A stretch of 64,000 bases of DNA from Mangifera indica (lineage: Eukaryota > Streptophyta > Magnoliopsida > Sapindales > Anacardiaceae), in the NCBI RefSeq assembly GCF_011075055.1, contig NC_058137.1, positions 7,673,463-7,737,462 on the forward strand, given 5' to 3'. The notes under the pieces were generated by a model. That model ran no database searches and was not told the origin of the DNA. It saw only the letters and a program-made list of their open reading frames with translations. Shown here one piece after another: positions 1 through 12,201 of the stretch. The position numbers and the translations under genes were made by a program. The stretch's first letter is position 1. Each line of letters starts with the position of its first letter.

Positions 1-851
1 ACAGCTGTTTTTGTCTAAAAAGCATGGCTGTACTTTTACTAAATGGCATTGCAATAGGTATAGTTAAAGCTGTCTGTGGGGTACTTGGTTTTGTAGTGGA
101 GGCTCGAGTTGCCATTTGCCAATTGGCGATTACGCAGTTCACACGGTTGTACTAAATGATGTGATGTGATGTAGTATTAATAACAGTATCTATTTGTTCA
201 ATTTGAGAATTGGGCCTCATTGGCCATATGAAACATCAGGAAGAGGACCCGTGGCTAGGGACACCATCCAAACGAACGAACAATATACAACTACTGTAAT
301 GGCTCAAACAAAAGAAACATATGCTGGAGAGTTCAAGTTAGGCAATTGTGACAGTGTCACAACCGCACAAGTGAAGATCAGATGCCATTCCAGAGTTGAA
401 ACCGCTGGAATGTTGCATATGGAGTTCATCAGATGAGTTGAGGTTGAGCCACCTATGACAATCTAAGCAAGACGTGCCAGCCAGATAGAATCATAATTGA
501 TAACCACCCTACCATCTTTCCCAGCTTGTAATTTGCCACATTATTAGCATTGTTCAATCAAGAATTAAAAGAAGATCAAATGCGATTAAAAGCTGACAAA
601 TTTCTTATGCCAAAGGCTGCATTGAACACTTGAATGTATCTGCTGTTGCGATTTTAATGGAGCTGGAGAAGTAACCATACTGTGAATAGCTGCCAGAAGA
701 ATGCTACATATAAACTGATGCTGCCCCATATCCTGCAATGACAATCAAGTTCTAAGGCTAAATATTGTAACTTGATTATATTAGCTCTAATATAAACTTA
801 CGGGCCAATGGTAGCAAAAGGCAGAGGGAGACGAGGAGCTTGGAATCCAAT
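1..851. other. No supported gene
   Basis: Both strands were read. The longest open frame (194-436, plus, 80 codons) has no recognisable domain and no splice context. The block lies just downstream of a possible minus-strand terminal exon (852-993), so part of it may be that transcript's 3' untranslated region. This is inference only. Confidence 0.4.
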
Positions 852-993
852 TCAGGAGCACACAGTATGAGAGGCAGCATAGTATCTGTTGCCGTTTCTT
901 AAATCTGTGATGGCAAGCAAACCATCCTGAAGCGGACGGTTAACTAGGCCAAGAGCATATCTATCAGGGCTACTCGAAGGACTCAGAATGAAC
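852..993 (-). CDS. Possible terminal exon of an unidentified gene
   Basis: On the minus strand a good acceptor (ending TTACAAG) is followed by one leftover base and 46 sense codons ending in TGA at 852-854. The translation has balanced, coding-like composition, with stretches such as RYALGLVNRP and LLAITDLRNGNRYYAAS. I do not recognise the family. No convincing upstream exon was found between 994 and 2604; a micro-exon near 1090-1125 after a CTTCAG acceptor is conceivable. It could be the last exon of a small gene, a gene fragment, or chance. The next gene on this strand ends at 2605 with its own stop, so this is not part of it. Confidence 0.25.
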
Positions 994-2604
994 CTTGTAA
1001 TCAAAGAGATTAATTGCCATTTCTCTTATAATTCACTCATTTCTGTGTTATTTGCAATGCTTGTTTTTCACAGTTGAATGAGTTGCACTCAGCTCTTGCA
1101 TCTGAAGAGCTTTTATATGAGGAATGGGCAATAACTAGCAACTCTAATTCTTAATAAAGTAACAAAGAAATCTAATGCTTGAGCAAAACTGTCTTCAAAA
1201 GAATGGACCATAAGAGAGCGTACACCTCCTAGGTTCTTAGAGACTTGATTCTGCAGCTGATTTGATAGAATGTTCAAATGCCAAAGGCAATTTTGGTTGC
1301 CTATTCATCCCTTTTTGGTCCTTCAGGTTTATAAACATCTGAAAGCTTTTCAGCCCGTGATGAAACTTTAATTAAGTGTGCCAAAAAAATATTGCTTCCC
1401 ATGTGTATAGAGTTTCAGTAAGTAAATCCAGAGACAGAGCTGTGACATTATATGCTATACTCTTTCCTTTGCAAGATTGTCTCAACATATGGAATATCTA
1501 TAACAAATTGAAGCATGAAAGAGTTCTCAGATGCTAAGGATTTTTGGCGGTGAAGCAGAACAATTTTTGTCTTCCATTAATGTGAGAATGATGACTACAA
1601 GCTATAATATTCTACTTTCGAGTTTACTAATTAAGTCTTACCATGAATCTTAGAAATTACAGGTGCCTTCATCACAGTTGAACAATTTTTTCAGAAATTT
1701 ACTTGCAAAGGTGTTTAGACTTGAAGATTAGCATTACACTTTCTAGTAAACTCCAACAATAAATGGGAACAATAAGACTTGAAAAGGTTCCATGTCCCAT
1801 GTTAGAAAGATTGTAAGATTTGACAAGATTTAACTCGGATTTGTAAAGTGAAGTTCAGCCTTTTTGAACTTATAAAATATTAATAATAATAGTGGAAGCC
1901 ATATTTGTTTAACCTTTACAATAAGAACAAATCTCAAGAGCATTTAAAATATGAGATAAGAATGAAGAAACCACAAAGTGAGCAGACAAGAACTTGAATT
2001 TCAATCCTTGAAAGAAATGGCTTAGTTTATATTTGTTGCCCACTTTAATTCAGATAGTTCATAAAAAAGTGATACATTTGAAAGAATTAGAGATGCTTCT
2101 TTGCATTTTCAGCGAAAATAAGAGGTGAGATTGGCACACCAACACCACTGTTTGTAGTGGTGTGGTGTTGATGTGCTTTTGGAGCTCAAAGTTTCTCATT
2201 TTCTTCACTGTCTTTTATGTTTTGCATGTAAATTTCCTGCCGATGGGTAGTTTGCTTGTTTAGGTGTCTGATAGAAAAAGGAATTTATATACAATTAAGT
2301 TACAGTGAGCTCAAGAAATTTGCTTTTGAGATGTGACAGAAGTGTGTAACAGATATTATTAAATGCAATAATTCGTTTCAGACGGTAGTTAATCCATTCA
2401 TAGATGAAGGATCAGAAACCTAGTTGCATCACAGACCAAGATGAGGTTCAGTAAAGAATGATATCACATTGATATAACAGATATATAGATTTCCTTCAAG
2501 AACAATACACTATGCATTATATAAATTCTATATTGTATACTGGATGATATGTATGGATTACAGAACCCAGACAAAATTGATACTCTAGGCATTTAACATT
2601 ATGC
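994..2604. other. Intergenic, 3' side of the IST1-like gene
   Basis: No coding exon I can support on either strand. It probably holds the 3' untranslated region of the minus-strand IST1-like gene near its right edge, and one short strong hairpin at 2133-2177. Confidence 0.4.
2133..2177. repeat. Short GT/AC-rich hairpin
   Basis: An ACACCAACACCACT arm faces AGTGGTGTGGTGTTG across a loop of about six bases (GTTTGT), giving a stem of 12-13 pairs with one bulge. It is about 430 bp past the stop codon of the IST1-like gene. It is too short for a typical plant miRNA precursor. Confidence 0.5.
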
Positions 2605-5304
2605 TTACGATTTACGATACTTGAGAGATTCAAAGCGAGCAGCAAGATCATTATAATCTGGCAATTTAGGATGAACATGATGAATGAAATCCTGTTTGTC
2701 AACAGTTGAAGGTACTGGTGGTGGAGGTCGCTCAGGTGGTTGATAAATGCTGGCAGGAGGTTCTTCCATTTCAATTTCCTCATCACAATCAGATTCATCA
2801 AACTCTATATCTGAATGTGCATAAGGGGCCTTGTACCTGTGCCTCCCATAGCCGTCTCCACCTTCACTATGGTCAGGCTTTCTCTCCTCATGGCTAAGAT
2901 AATGAGACCTATCAAACTTCTGTGATTCACATTGTTGATCTATAATTTCGGAGTTCATTGGGGGATCGCATGACATGAATAGGCCAGCTGAATTTCCAAA
3001 AAGAGTTATAGATCCAGATTTGTTGCTTAAAGCATTTGGAATTTCATTAAAACCAGATGACTGAGTGACTTGTCTGGAGCCTGTGCTTGCAAGATAGGCA
3101 GCAGCTTGTGCAGCTGCGATTGCTTGCTTCGCTGATTCTGCAGCTGCTTCAGCAGCTGATGTTGTATCTTCAAAATGCAGAGTGCTCCTATTTCCATTAC
3201 TTGCTGATCTGCACCAGAAATCAGAAGCTAATAAAAACAATGAATATAAACTTCACTATCTAAAACATTTGGCAGCCAATAAAATGAGATTGACTGAGTA
3301 ACCTGATAGCTGAATTATTTGGTTTGACAGGCTGAACTGGCGTATGTTTCACAGGTAAGCTGGTAGGGCTAACAAAAACATCTGGTCCTTCCTGTTAAAG
3401 AATAGAATATGGAAACTGGATGACTTGAACGTATAACAAATGAGAAAGAGGGAGACAGAAAGAAAAACACACTATACGCTCTTCTGGAGGCTTGAGAAGC
3501 TCTGTTTCGGATTCAGTTGTATCCCAGTCAATCCGATACTCTTTTGCTATTTCTTTCATCACTTTTAACTTCACTTCTCCAGGAGGGGTTCTGACAGAGA
3601 GTTTCTCAATCAACTGGAAGTAAGGCCAAGGGCTATTAAGTCATCTGAAAAGGTACTGAGATGCAACAAGGGAACATAATATGCAAAATGTTCATGTATG
3701 TACCATCTCAAAAATATAATTTACAAATAACCTAGTTGATGAGCAGTTTTATGATAGTATGAATCCATATCTAAAAGAATGAGATAACTGCACTTTCTGA
3801 AGGCATAAATCTTTGATTTACCATTCTATTTACACCGGAATTCGGCCGCAGATCAGTTGCTGCAGAGACAAATTCTTTCCCATATTTCTTCTCAAAAATC
3901 TTCCTCATTGCCATTAGTTCTGGAATTTCTGAGCACCTAGGAGAGGCAAATATCACACTAGCGATCCCTTCTTTTAGGTCTGCAGGGCACTCCCTGCAAT
4001 GTATTGGGATCCACATAAGAACTACATCGTAGACTTGTCATAGCTTTACAATATAATAATTAATGTTTTCTAACCTTTGCTTGGCGATGATGGTCAGCCT
4101 GGCCACAATTAACTCACAGAAGAGCTCAATGAACTCATTTGCAGCCAGAACATTCTGTTCTCGTATAACATGTTCAACCTACAAAAACAAAAAACATTAA
4201 TCTAATGGCAACTATCCAAGCAAATAATCCTCGAAATTCATACTTGCTGCAATCCAAGGTGCCAAAACCATAATTCTAAAGCAAATGCTTTGACGAATTG
4301 ATAGTAAGCAGAGGGACCTTGTCAAATATTTCAAAGGCATGATTTGAAACTAGACTTTAAGGTCACTTTACAGCAAGAACATTGCGCCTATATGAAAATA
4401 TAATGACAACTCAATGCAGTCATATGCTCCAATTTATGGAGAGATCTATTTCTGAGTTCAAGAAGCGTAGCCTAAGAAGGAAGATGTAAGCACGTAGCAG
4501 TCATGTCAACAGGTCCAAGAGAATCATTTCAAAAACACAATCATTTTGCCCAAAACCAAAATAAGCTTAGACATCATATACCTACAAGGTCTGACAATTA
4601 ACCATGCTAGAATGTTGTTCAAGTTCTTCTAAATACCAATGCATGCTAAGAAACAAAAATATTGAAACCCAGCATATGGTGAACACAGAGCTGAAATTTC
4701 ATTACTCAAAATGAGAAAAGATCTCTTTGACATGTTTTTAACTTCGTGCAGCAATTAACATAAAAAGTTTGACAGGGAACATTCAACCTACTGACAATAA
4801 TGTTACCAACAGGATTACCTACGAAATTAATTGAGGTAATCCAACAAGCCTCTCTCACAAATTTGAAGCCCACAAAATAAGCTAGCATCTAGTATTCAAT
4901 AATGCACAACAACAAATTGAATTCCCCCCTGCCCCGCAATATAACCTCAATTAAGAGAGAATACAAATTTCATTTATAGCAAAAATGTAAAATTTTCATT
5001 TGAATCAACATTGCCATAAGTACCCGGATACGAGCAGTGGCATCTTGTTTAGACTGCAGAAGCAAAGCAATGTCACGTCTCATTTGTTTAACCACCGCCT
5101 CTCTCTTGTTCCTCAACAACTTAATCCTGGCGACGGCCATCTTCGCTGCCGTTTTGCTAATAAAATAGAAAAAAACAAGTCAAATCAAACCTATAAAAAC
5201 AAATGCAAGTAAATAACATACCATTTGGAGGAGTTGAAGCCTCTGCGGAAAAGAGATAGAACAAGCTTCATGAGCTTCTTGGTTTGAGCCACACTCACAG
5301 TCAT
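2605..5304 (-). CDS. IST1-like protein (ESCRT-III-associated), seven exons
   Basis: Model: complement(join(2605..3208, 3303..3391, 3473..3613, 3822..3993, 4075..4178, 5024..5156, 5222..5304)), 441 residues. All six introns are GT-AG and the frame is open throughout. The first exon starts MTVSVAQTKKLMKL and joins FNSSK-C-KTAAKMAVARIK, the basic helical start of the IST1 (Vps4-regulator) domain. That domain continues through VEHVIREQNVLAANEFIELF, the ECPADLKEGIASVIFASPR block and YGKEFVSAATDLRPNSGVN, to about residue 180. Exon 7 encodes an alanine-rich helix, an acidic stretch, a PPPPVP segment and the C-terminus HPKLPDYNDLAARFESLK, typical of plant IST1-like proteins. From the family, it should bind ESCRT-III/CHMP1 and VPS4 in multivesicular-body sorting in the cytosol. 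Intron 2 (4179-5023) is the longest. The leader is GA-rich. A broken copy of its 5' end lies at 7168-7535. Confidence 0.93.
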
Positions 5305-5576
5305 CTTGGCTTCTAGTAAAAATAGACAGAATAAGAAAGAGTGAGCAACGGTCATTTGAGAGAGAGAGATGTTTTAGAATTAAAATTAATCTTTTAGCTG
5401 TTTCCTCATGGTGGAGTGGGACGGGTGGGTCCTCCTTAGACTTTGCTTCATTTTTGGTAATCCAGCTCTCCAAATATAGCCGTTACGTTATTTGACAAGT
5501 GCGAACAAATTACACACGTGGAAGAATCCTATGATTTTCTCTCTCTCTTTTTTTTTTCTTTTAAGTTGTATTTTTA

Positions 5577-6129
5577 TTAAGAGAGAATCAGTGTTAAATA
5601 CAGAAAGCTTGAACTGATCAAGCAGAAGTCATTGGGAATTTTACTTGGCAGCCTTGACAGCAGCATCAGAGAGTTCTTTTCCAAATCAGCTATCTTTCTC
5701 ACTACTTTGGATAGAGCTTTCTGATAAGAATTGCGTAAATCTTGCTTCTGCAAATCATCATCCTGCTTGCTTCTTTTTATTTTTCTCGAGGATTTAACCC
5801 TCCCCTGCAGTTTCTTTTCCAAGTCCGTACATCTGACTTCGGCCAATTGTTGATTCAGATCTCCGCCAATTCTCCTGCCGGATAGTTGATATCATTTAGC
5901 CTCAGTCTCGCGGTACGTAATTTATTACTACCTCAACTTTCAGTTTAGAAATTGGCTTTCTCGATTCATCTGTCGTGTTTGGTCTAAAACAAAAGAGCAC
6001 AGGACCATCAAGAGGTGGGAAGCTGACTATATACTCAATAATACACAAAAACTGTAGGTGTTCTAAATCATCTGGTTGATATCGATTCAGCAGACTCAAC
6101 TGTTTGCACAAGGCGGGAAGATCCACCAT
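5577..6129 (-). pseudogene. Unrecognised broken gene in two reading frames
   Basis: Minus-strand frame 1 (6129-5902, 75 codons from ATG) begins MVDLPALCKQLSLLNRY and contains a hydrophobic-aromatic stretch (LCIIEYIVSFPPLDGPVLFC). Frame 2 (about 5890-5577) is highly charged and heptad-like (DLEKKLQGRVKSSRKIKRSK onward), so probably coiled coil, ending in an untranslated-looking tail. Frame 1 ends at TGA 5902-5904 and frame 2 opens within about 20 bases in another register. A donor GAG|GTAGTA and an acceptor CCGGCAG flank the gap, but joining them gives the wrong phase, so a frameshift or a mis-guessed intron is more likely. The loss of AT-bias and the length suggest real coding ancestry. Family unknown to me. 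Confidence 0.45.
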
Positions 6130-7167
6130 GCCAGATTAAAGTTTGTTTTATTATTTTTTTTATTTTATAAAAAAAAAAATTTCGTTGCTAAAATTTATAT
6201 ATAATTTACTAAATTTATTTGTATGCTACCAATAATTGAGATTAAATATTTAATAATCAACTATATAATATTATTTTTAATATTTATTTAAATAATTTAT
6301 TAGTCTACTCATTGTTTGGATCAAATTGCGTCCATTATTAGATCGATATTCGATCTGACTTTGACTTTGAAAACATTAATTTTGATATATGTCAAAATTA
6401 TTTATTAACAACTTAATACAATATATAAGTGCATGTTGCATAAATAGGTTCATTGGGTTGACCTGCTGAAAGATTTTTTATATATGGTAACTCTAGTGTT
6501 TATAAAATATATCATATGATAAACAGTGATACACATGATCTTTTGAATTGAGGTCATCAAACCGTTTTATATATGGATTAATATAGTTTGACACCAACAC
6601 AACGTAGTCATTGAGATTGTATTACTAGAATGGTGGTGATTGATTATTTTGAAAGATATATAAAAACTATAATGAATCAATAAAAGATTTATCATTCTCA
6701 AATATGAAAATATATGTCTCTGTTAAGCTTACTAATGAATGCCAACGACCATTTAAATCCACAACTATAGTGGGATTAGAGTTTTGTTTAATCCAATAAT
6801 ATCTAATTGTTATTACGAAAGTCAACTAATGTAAATCGATAGTGATATGAGATAAATGCTACTTTTATGTTTTAACTTTGATGGGATATTATTAATAAAA
6901 TGATTAAATTGTATTATAACCATATTAACAATAAATTATTGATTATCGTCAACACTTTGCTAATTGGATGGATATGATATTTTGCTAAAAAAGGATTTTG
7001 ATATATGTGTAGATGAATGACAGAATATAAATTTGTTATAAAGACGCTCACTATTAATTTACCGAAGAGTTTATGAGTCATACATAAAAGAGATAGATTA
7101 TAAGATAATACAAATTTCAAACATAACTTGAATACATAATTCATTTCAACCAACGTTTCCTCGTAAA
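6130..7167. other. AT-rich intergenic
   Basis: Very AT-rich, with poly-A/T tracts and no supported gene. A long minus-strand open frame crossing 6914-7414 is meaningful only in its first part, which is the duplicated IST1 exon annotated separately. Confidence 0.5.
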
Positions 7168-7535
7168 AATTCAGTACTCGGATAGGAGCAGTGGCATCTT
7201 GTTTAGACTGAAGAGGCAGAGCAATGTCACTTCTCGTTTGTTTGAACACCACCTCTCTCTCGTTCCTCAGCAACTTAATCCTCACAACAACCATTTTCGC
7301 TACCGTTTCGCTAACAGAACCAAAAGCAAAACAAATCAAACTTACAAACTTAAGGGTATTGAACAAACCATCTTTAAAACAAATGCGTAACACCATTAGG
7401 AGGATTCGAACCAAGCTTCATGAGCTTCTTTCATTCTGGCTGCCAGTAAAATAGACACAGCGAGTAACGGTCCATTGAATAAGAAGGAGATGCTCTTGTA
7501 ATTAAGATTAATCTTTTCAAGTGAGCATTCTGGGT
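7168..7535 (-). pseudogene. Truncated duplicate of the IST1-like gene 5' end
   Basis: This block copies 5020-5370 in the same orientation. It contains exon 2 (minus-strand reading AKMVVVRIKLLRNEREVVF and SKQDATAPIR), the intron 1 acceptor (GTTAG before CGAAACGG), a longer intron 1, exon 1 and part of the leader (the CTTTTC-type tract and GGAGATG repeat). Exon 1 has lost about 20 bp, the original initiator ATG context is changed, and reading from the nearest ATG meets a stop after about 12 codons. Exons 3-7 are absent. Both intron 1 and promoter-side sequence are kept, so this is a DNA-level duplication, not a retrocopy. Confidence 0.85.
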
Positions 7536-8057
7536 CCTTAGAGCGACCAACTTAGTTTGATTTAACTGATTATAACTGATTTTTTTTTCATAGAAACTTT
7601 CTGAATAACAGTTATTAATGAGTTTTGAAAAACATAATCGATATATAGTAGATATTGAATTCCATCAAAAGTTTAATAAATTTTAAAATCCAAAATAATA
7701 TCTTCTATTTAGATTATATTGAGTTTTTCTTAATTAACTATTTAAACTCATTTGTAAACTATTATTGAATTATTCGATTAATTGATATTATTAAACTAAA
7801 ATTGTAATTAACGTTAACCCAAATTAAAAAAAATTCTAATAGTTAATAAATATTATTGTAATTTAATAATAAAATGATTTGAGATAAGGAAGACTATCTT
7901 CTTATTGAATGAGAAAATACACTTCAAATTTTATTCAAATTTACTATACAATATCATTCACCAAGGCAAATATACACCCTTATCAGATCCTCTAAAATTC
8001 GGATCCATAACTCAATTTCATATTACAAATTTACTGAAACTATGATAAAACTCTAAT
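7536..8057. other. AT-rich intergenic
   Basis: Separates the IST1 duplicate from the first DUF241 gene and probably includes that gene's 3' untranslated region. No gene seen. Confidence 0.5.
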
Positions 8058-8969
8058 CTATTGAGAAAATATATTCAAAAGAGTAACTTTTGCATGGATC
8101 AAACGCCTAAACAATCCTTCCAATCCATGCTCAAAACCTTCAATACTAGCATCCAAAGCCTGCAGTCTCTCATGGGCAGATTCAATCTTCTCTGCTTCAA
8201 CATCTTTACTTGATTGTTGCACCAATAGATTGGTTATTGCAATGTCCACACTCTCTAACTCATTCACTTCCCATTGACTTTCATATGTTGCAACTCTCTT
8301 ATGGACTAGCTTCAAAACCAGTGACCATCTTGTGGGCTTTGGCTTCAGCATTGGCACAGAGAGGAATGACAAGAGTGAGTTCAAGATTGAGGTTGTGATT
8401 AAACTTACTTTTCGAAGAATTCTAATCACCAAGTAGAGGTGATCATTAAGATTATCAAGATCTGGGGAGGCTGCCATTATGTTCTTCCCATATTTTAATG
8501 AAGCAAGAGACTTGGCAATTTCCTTTTTCATTGTCTTTCTAGAGCAGATATAAGCAGTAACATTGCTTTCAAAACTCATCTCTCCACACTTGCTCCTCCG
8601 AAGAGCTGACTGAAGTTCACGAACACTTTCTTTCATTAACAAAATAGCTTCCCTTGTATTGCCACATATGTCTAAGTACCTCAAGAAACCATCTAACAAT
8701 TCATTGACCCATTTCTCATTTTGATGTTGAGATAGAGCTTGCTGAGTCAGTGGTAAACTAAAAAGTTCACCTATACTTCTATATAACTCTCCAAGACCTG
8801 ATAGACCAGCCCGAATTTTCTCTGCTTTTGAAGAAGATGAGTGCATCTCCCAAGATGTAAGCTTGTCAAGCGCCTCTTCAACTTTAACTGTGGTTGGATG
8901 TGATCTAGCAGGCAAGCTAATGGATCGAACATTGTAGTGTTTAGTGGAATTTGTGGAGAAAGCAACCAT
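8058..8969 (-). CDS. DUF241 family protein, copy 1
   Basis: Single exon, 303 residues, the normal size for this plant-specific family (DUF241, often labelled BPS1-like). The conserved N-terminal motif VRSISLPARSHPTT is at residues 14-27, the central ELQSALRR at 118-125 and the C-terminal LEGLFRRLIHAKVTLLNIFS at the end. The body is predicted helical, with no signal peptide or membrane span. It differs from its three paralogues in lacking the RRRGG-type loop after the central motif (here RRSKCGE). The ATG at 8969 fits a TATA-like box about 70 bp upstream. The biochemical role of DUF241 proteins is not established; I assign none. First of four same-strand paralogues in the window. Confidence 0.92.
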   Translation of the reverse strand: MVAFSTNSTKHYNVRSISLPARSHPTTVKVEEALDKLTSWEMHSSSSKAEKIRAGLSGLGELYRSIGELFSLPLTQQALSQHQNEKWVNELLDGFLRYLDICGNTREAILLMKESVRELQSALRRSKCGEMSFESNVTAYICSRKTMKKEIAKSLASLKYGKNIMAASPDLDNLNDHLYLVIRILRKVSLITTSILNSLLSFLSVPMLKPKPTRWSLVLKLVHKRVATYESQWEVNELESVDIAITNLLVQQSSKDVEAEKIESAHERLQALDASIEGFEHGLEGLFRRLIHAKVTLLNIFSQ

Positions 8970-9036
8970 ATTTGCTACAAAGATTTGATATAAGACAGGT
9001 TTAAATTAATCTATATTGTTAAGCTGCTTTATTACA

Positions 9037-9044
9037 TATTTATA
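9037..9044 (-). promoter_or_regulatory. TATA-like box of DUF241 copy 1
   Basis: TATAAATA on the minus strand, 68-75 bp upstream of the ATG at 8969, a normal distance for a plant promoter with a short leader. Confidence 0.55.
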
Positions 9045-12000
9045 CTTACCAACAATCTAAACAAGAGAAAGCATATTGAAGTGCTAGTCAATGCCATGGC
9101 CCATTGGCAAATGAAAGCAATGTGGGTTTTTCTTTGGAATGGGTTAAGTTGTCACGTCTTCCACCAAAGATAAAGTGCAAACTCATCTCATTTAATGCAA
9201 AAACATGGTTGTTGTCTGGGTACACTGCATCTCTTTGAGCATATAATTTTGCATTAAATTTTAAAACCAACTAGGTTCATTGGGCTTGTCTCAATATAAC
9301 TTAATTTCTGCATGCACCACCCTTGGGCATTGCCACCGCCAGGTTAGTCTTTTCATGTGTCAATTCATGGAAGTTGGTTACCATAATAAATTATTGTACC
9401 CTTCTCAAAAACTACATGGATATTTGGAGGATCTCGAAATACTTCACATTTGGATCTGGAAAGGCCAATTAGATAATATCATTTAGAACATTATTTAATC
9501 TGCAGGCTCATCAAGATTAGATGGGTAAGGTAGTTAGCATAAAACAGGAATTTGCATGTTATGTCACCCAGCTCTCTTTATGGCTGTCAACCTGGCAATA
9601 TTAGGCATCAGCTTTATGCATGATTTATTCTCCTTTATTAAGGACAGTTCATATGTTTTCAACTACCATGAATGCTACTCCTCCATGCATTGACCTTCGC
9701 ATTGTCTAAATAAAAAAAAGAAATCCCATCACTCTTGAGATTCCATGCCCACAATAACGTTCACCACCCAATGTATGGGAGGGTCAATGCTCTATAATTC
9801 TCTATAATTTTCTATATTAGTGTCTAATTGGTCTGCATTTTGTAAGTTTTATGTAAGGCATGGTGGTTAAGTAATTATTTTGAATATCTAAAAGCAAAAT
9901 GAAACTTGGCAGTAAAATTATTTATGAGTGAAGACTCTAATCCGGCTTCAAATTGGAGTTTACGAATTCATGATTTATTAAATATAACACCTGGAGTCGG
10001 GAAACTTAATAAAGAAGGGCAAAAGATTTGCCATGTGTGAGATCTTATCGAGCAAGGAGCCAAGTTTAATCAAATTTCCAGGCTCAACTTCTATTCAAAA
10101 ACGTGTACTGATATTACTGCTTTGTTTCCAAGTTTTACATCTTTTGCTAGCCTCATCAATTACGTGGAGCAACATAAAGCTAGCTGTAAGATTCTTTAAA
10201 ATTTACTTTATTATTGTTTGTGATAAAAACAAGAATGCAGTACCATTAAACTAAATTCTCAAACTATGTCCGATACATATATACCAGTGGCTATGGGATA
10301 GAGATTAACCCACTGAAGACCTAGGAAATAGAGGAAAAGTGAGCATTGCAAGAAGAAGAATGGGAAAGAGAGAACTCAGCGGTCAAACAACTTGAGCGGT
10401 TAGAAAAGCCTTATGAGAAGGGGAGTGGGGAGGATGAGATGTGGTCGCTGAACAATGTGGAGTGCACTAGAGTGGTTAGAAACAATAAGAAACCATCAAT
10501 GTAGACCAACGACTTTAAGATTTACTAACGAATATTATTAGCTTAGGGATAATTTTGTAAATGTATGACTGCTCTTACTTGGGGGTTACCAAATTGTTAT
10601 TTCTTTGTTGCTTAAGTTTACTTTGTTTCCCATAAGAGATACATAAATCTCGTTGGCAATTATAAAGATATAAGCAAAAGAATATTAAATCATTTTACCA
10701 TTGTGTTTGAATATCAAAGTTGGTTACTAGCTTGAAGAATGTGTTTGAGCAAATTGGAATTTCAGTTTGTATCATTTTTGGAGCTTTTTTTGAGAGGATG
10801 AGGAACAAGAAGGTCGTACAGCATATGAGAGAGCGATGTAGCAACAATTGTCAAGGCAGATGGAAGTGCAATTGGTTACTTTGGGTAAGATCTTTCAGTT
10901 TTCTATTGCTAGCATTGAGATATATGGTTTGAAACACTAGAGTCGAAGGTGGAAGGGTGGATTTCGAGAGTGATCGTAGAGAGGGTGACATGCTCATATT
11001 TAGGCTATATTTAATATTTTCAATCTTTTTGTTTTGATTAAATTATGGTTTATTGATCTCACAAAACTACTATAATTTTGGCAATATTCTATTTTGCAAG
11101 TAAACAGACAAGTTTGATGAGAAAAATAAGAATTTTGGCTCTCAAATTGGATCAACCTATCAAAAGTTGGTAGAAGGAAATTTCCAAGAAAAGCGAGTGT
11201 TTCTAAGAATGAATGAGCGTTTGAGGCTATATCTCCAATCCAAATAGAATGTTGAAGGGTTAGAAGAACGATTATTGGAACGACTGTTGTACCATTGCAA
11301 CTATATATTTTGTGATTAACACATTTTTTATTTAGATTGCAAGTCTGAGATTCCTGTTACATATTTCTTTGATTCTTTGACTCGATTTCTAAGAATAAGG
11401 GCTTGGGACGATCAAAGGAGACTAGATCTATTGGATTCATATCTTATTTTAGAGAAGCTTTCTATACTTCAATTAGTACTTAATTTTATTATTTCTTATA
11501 TTAATGATAGATTTGATGTTTGAGATAATGGATAGCTAATTTTCTTGAGCTAAGGTCATCTATTGGTCAATGTAGGTTAGTGTACGGTTGTTTGATTTCA
11601 TTTTAATTGAATGTTTTGAATTTTAATAAGTTGTATGATAAAGATTTTAATGCTTGTGGGTGTTTACCATCACTTATATGATTAAATGTTTAGTTTTAAA
11701 ATCGAAAAGAGGTAAACTAGAGAAAGTATAATTTTTCTTATACTATAACACTTTAGACAAATCTCACAATTACCAACTTTACATGTTACCTACAAAATCA
11801 AAGAGAAAATGAGTTAGTGAGTAAAAAATCATTTACTAAATAGGAGAAAACTAAGTCCTGCACTTATAGATTTTATTCATTTCCATTCAATTACTTATAT
11901 TACAAAAGGGTATTTATGAGATTCTTTATACACACTTTTATAATAAGGTATAGATTATGTGTAACAATCCAATACATATATGTAGGGAAATAAGATTGCA

Positions 12001-12201
12001 CAGTTGTGCAACTCTCATGACCAAAGTGTCTAATTCTTTTTTCAACATAGATTGAATGATATAGAAAAAAGCTTTTAGAAAAAGTAAGTTTTTAAAAGAA
12101 AATTGCTTTCACCATGTTTTTCAGGCATTACATATAATGAGACATCATATTTAAGGGTCCAAAAGTGTATTCTAGATGACTAAGAAAATGTTATTTAGGC
12201 C
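9045..12201. other. Intergenic, no supported gene
   Basis: Several open frames of 60-75 codons (for example 9280-9486, 10033-10254, 10720-10932) have no recognisable domain and are likely chance. Parts of 10300-11450 are less AT-rich and could be old transposon debris, but I see no diagnostic motif. Confidence 0.4.

Noticed and set aside
6914..7414. 166-residue minus-strand protein
   Set aside because: Only its central third is real coding ancestry (duplicated IST1 exon 2); the ends run through intron and AT-rich flank.
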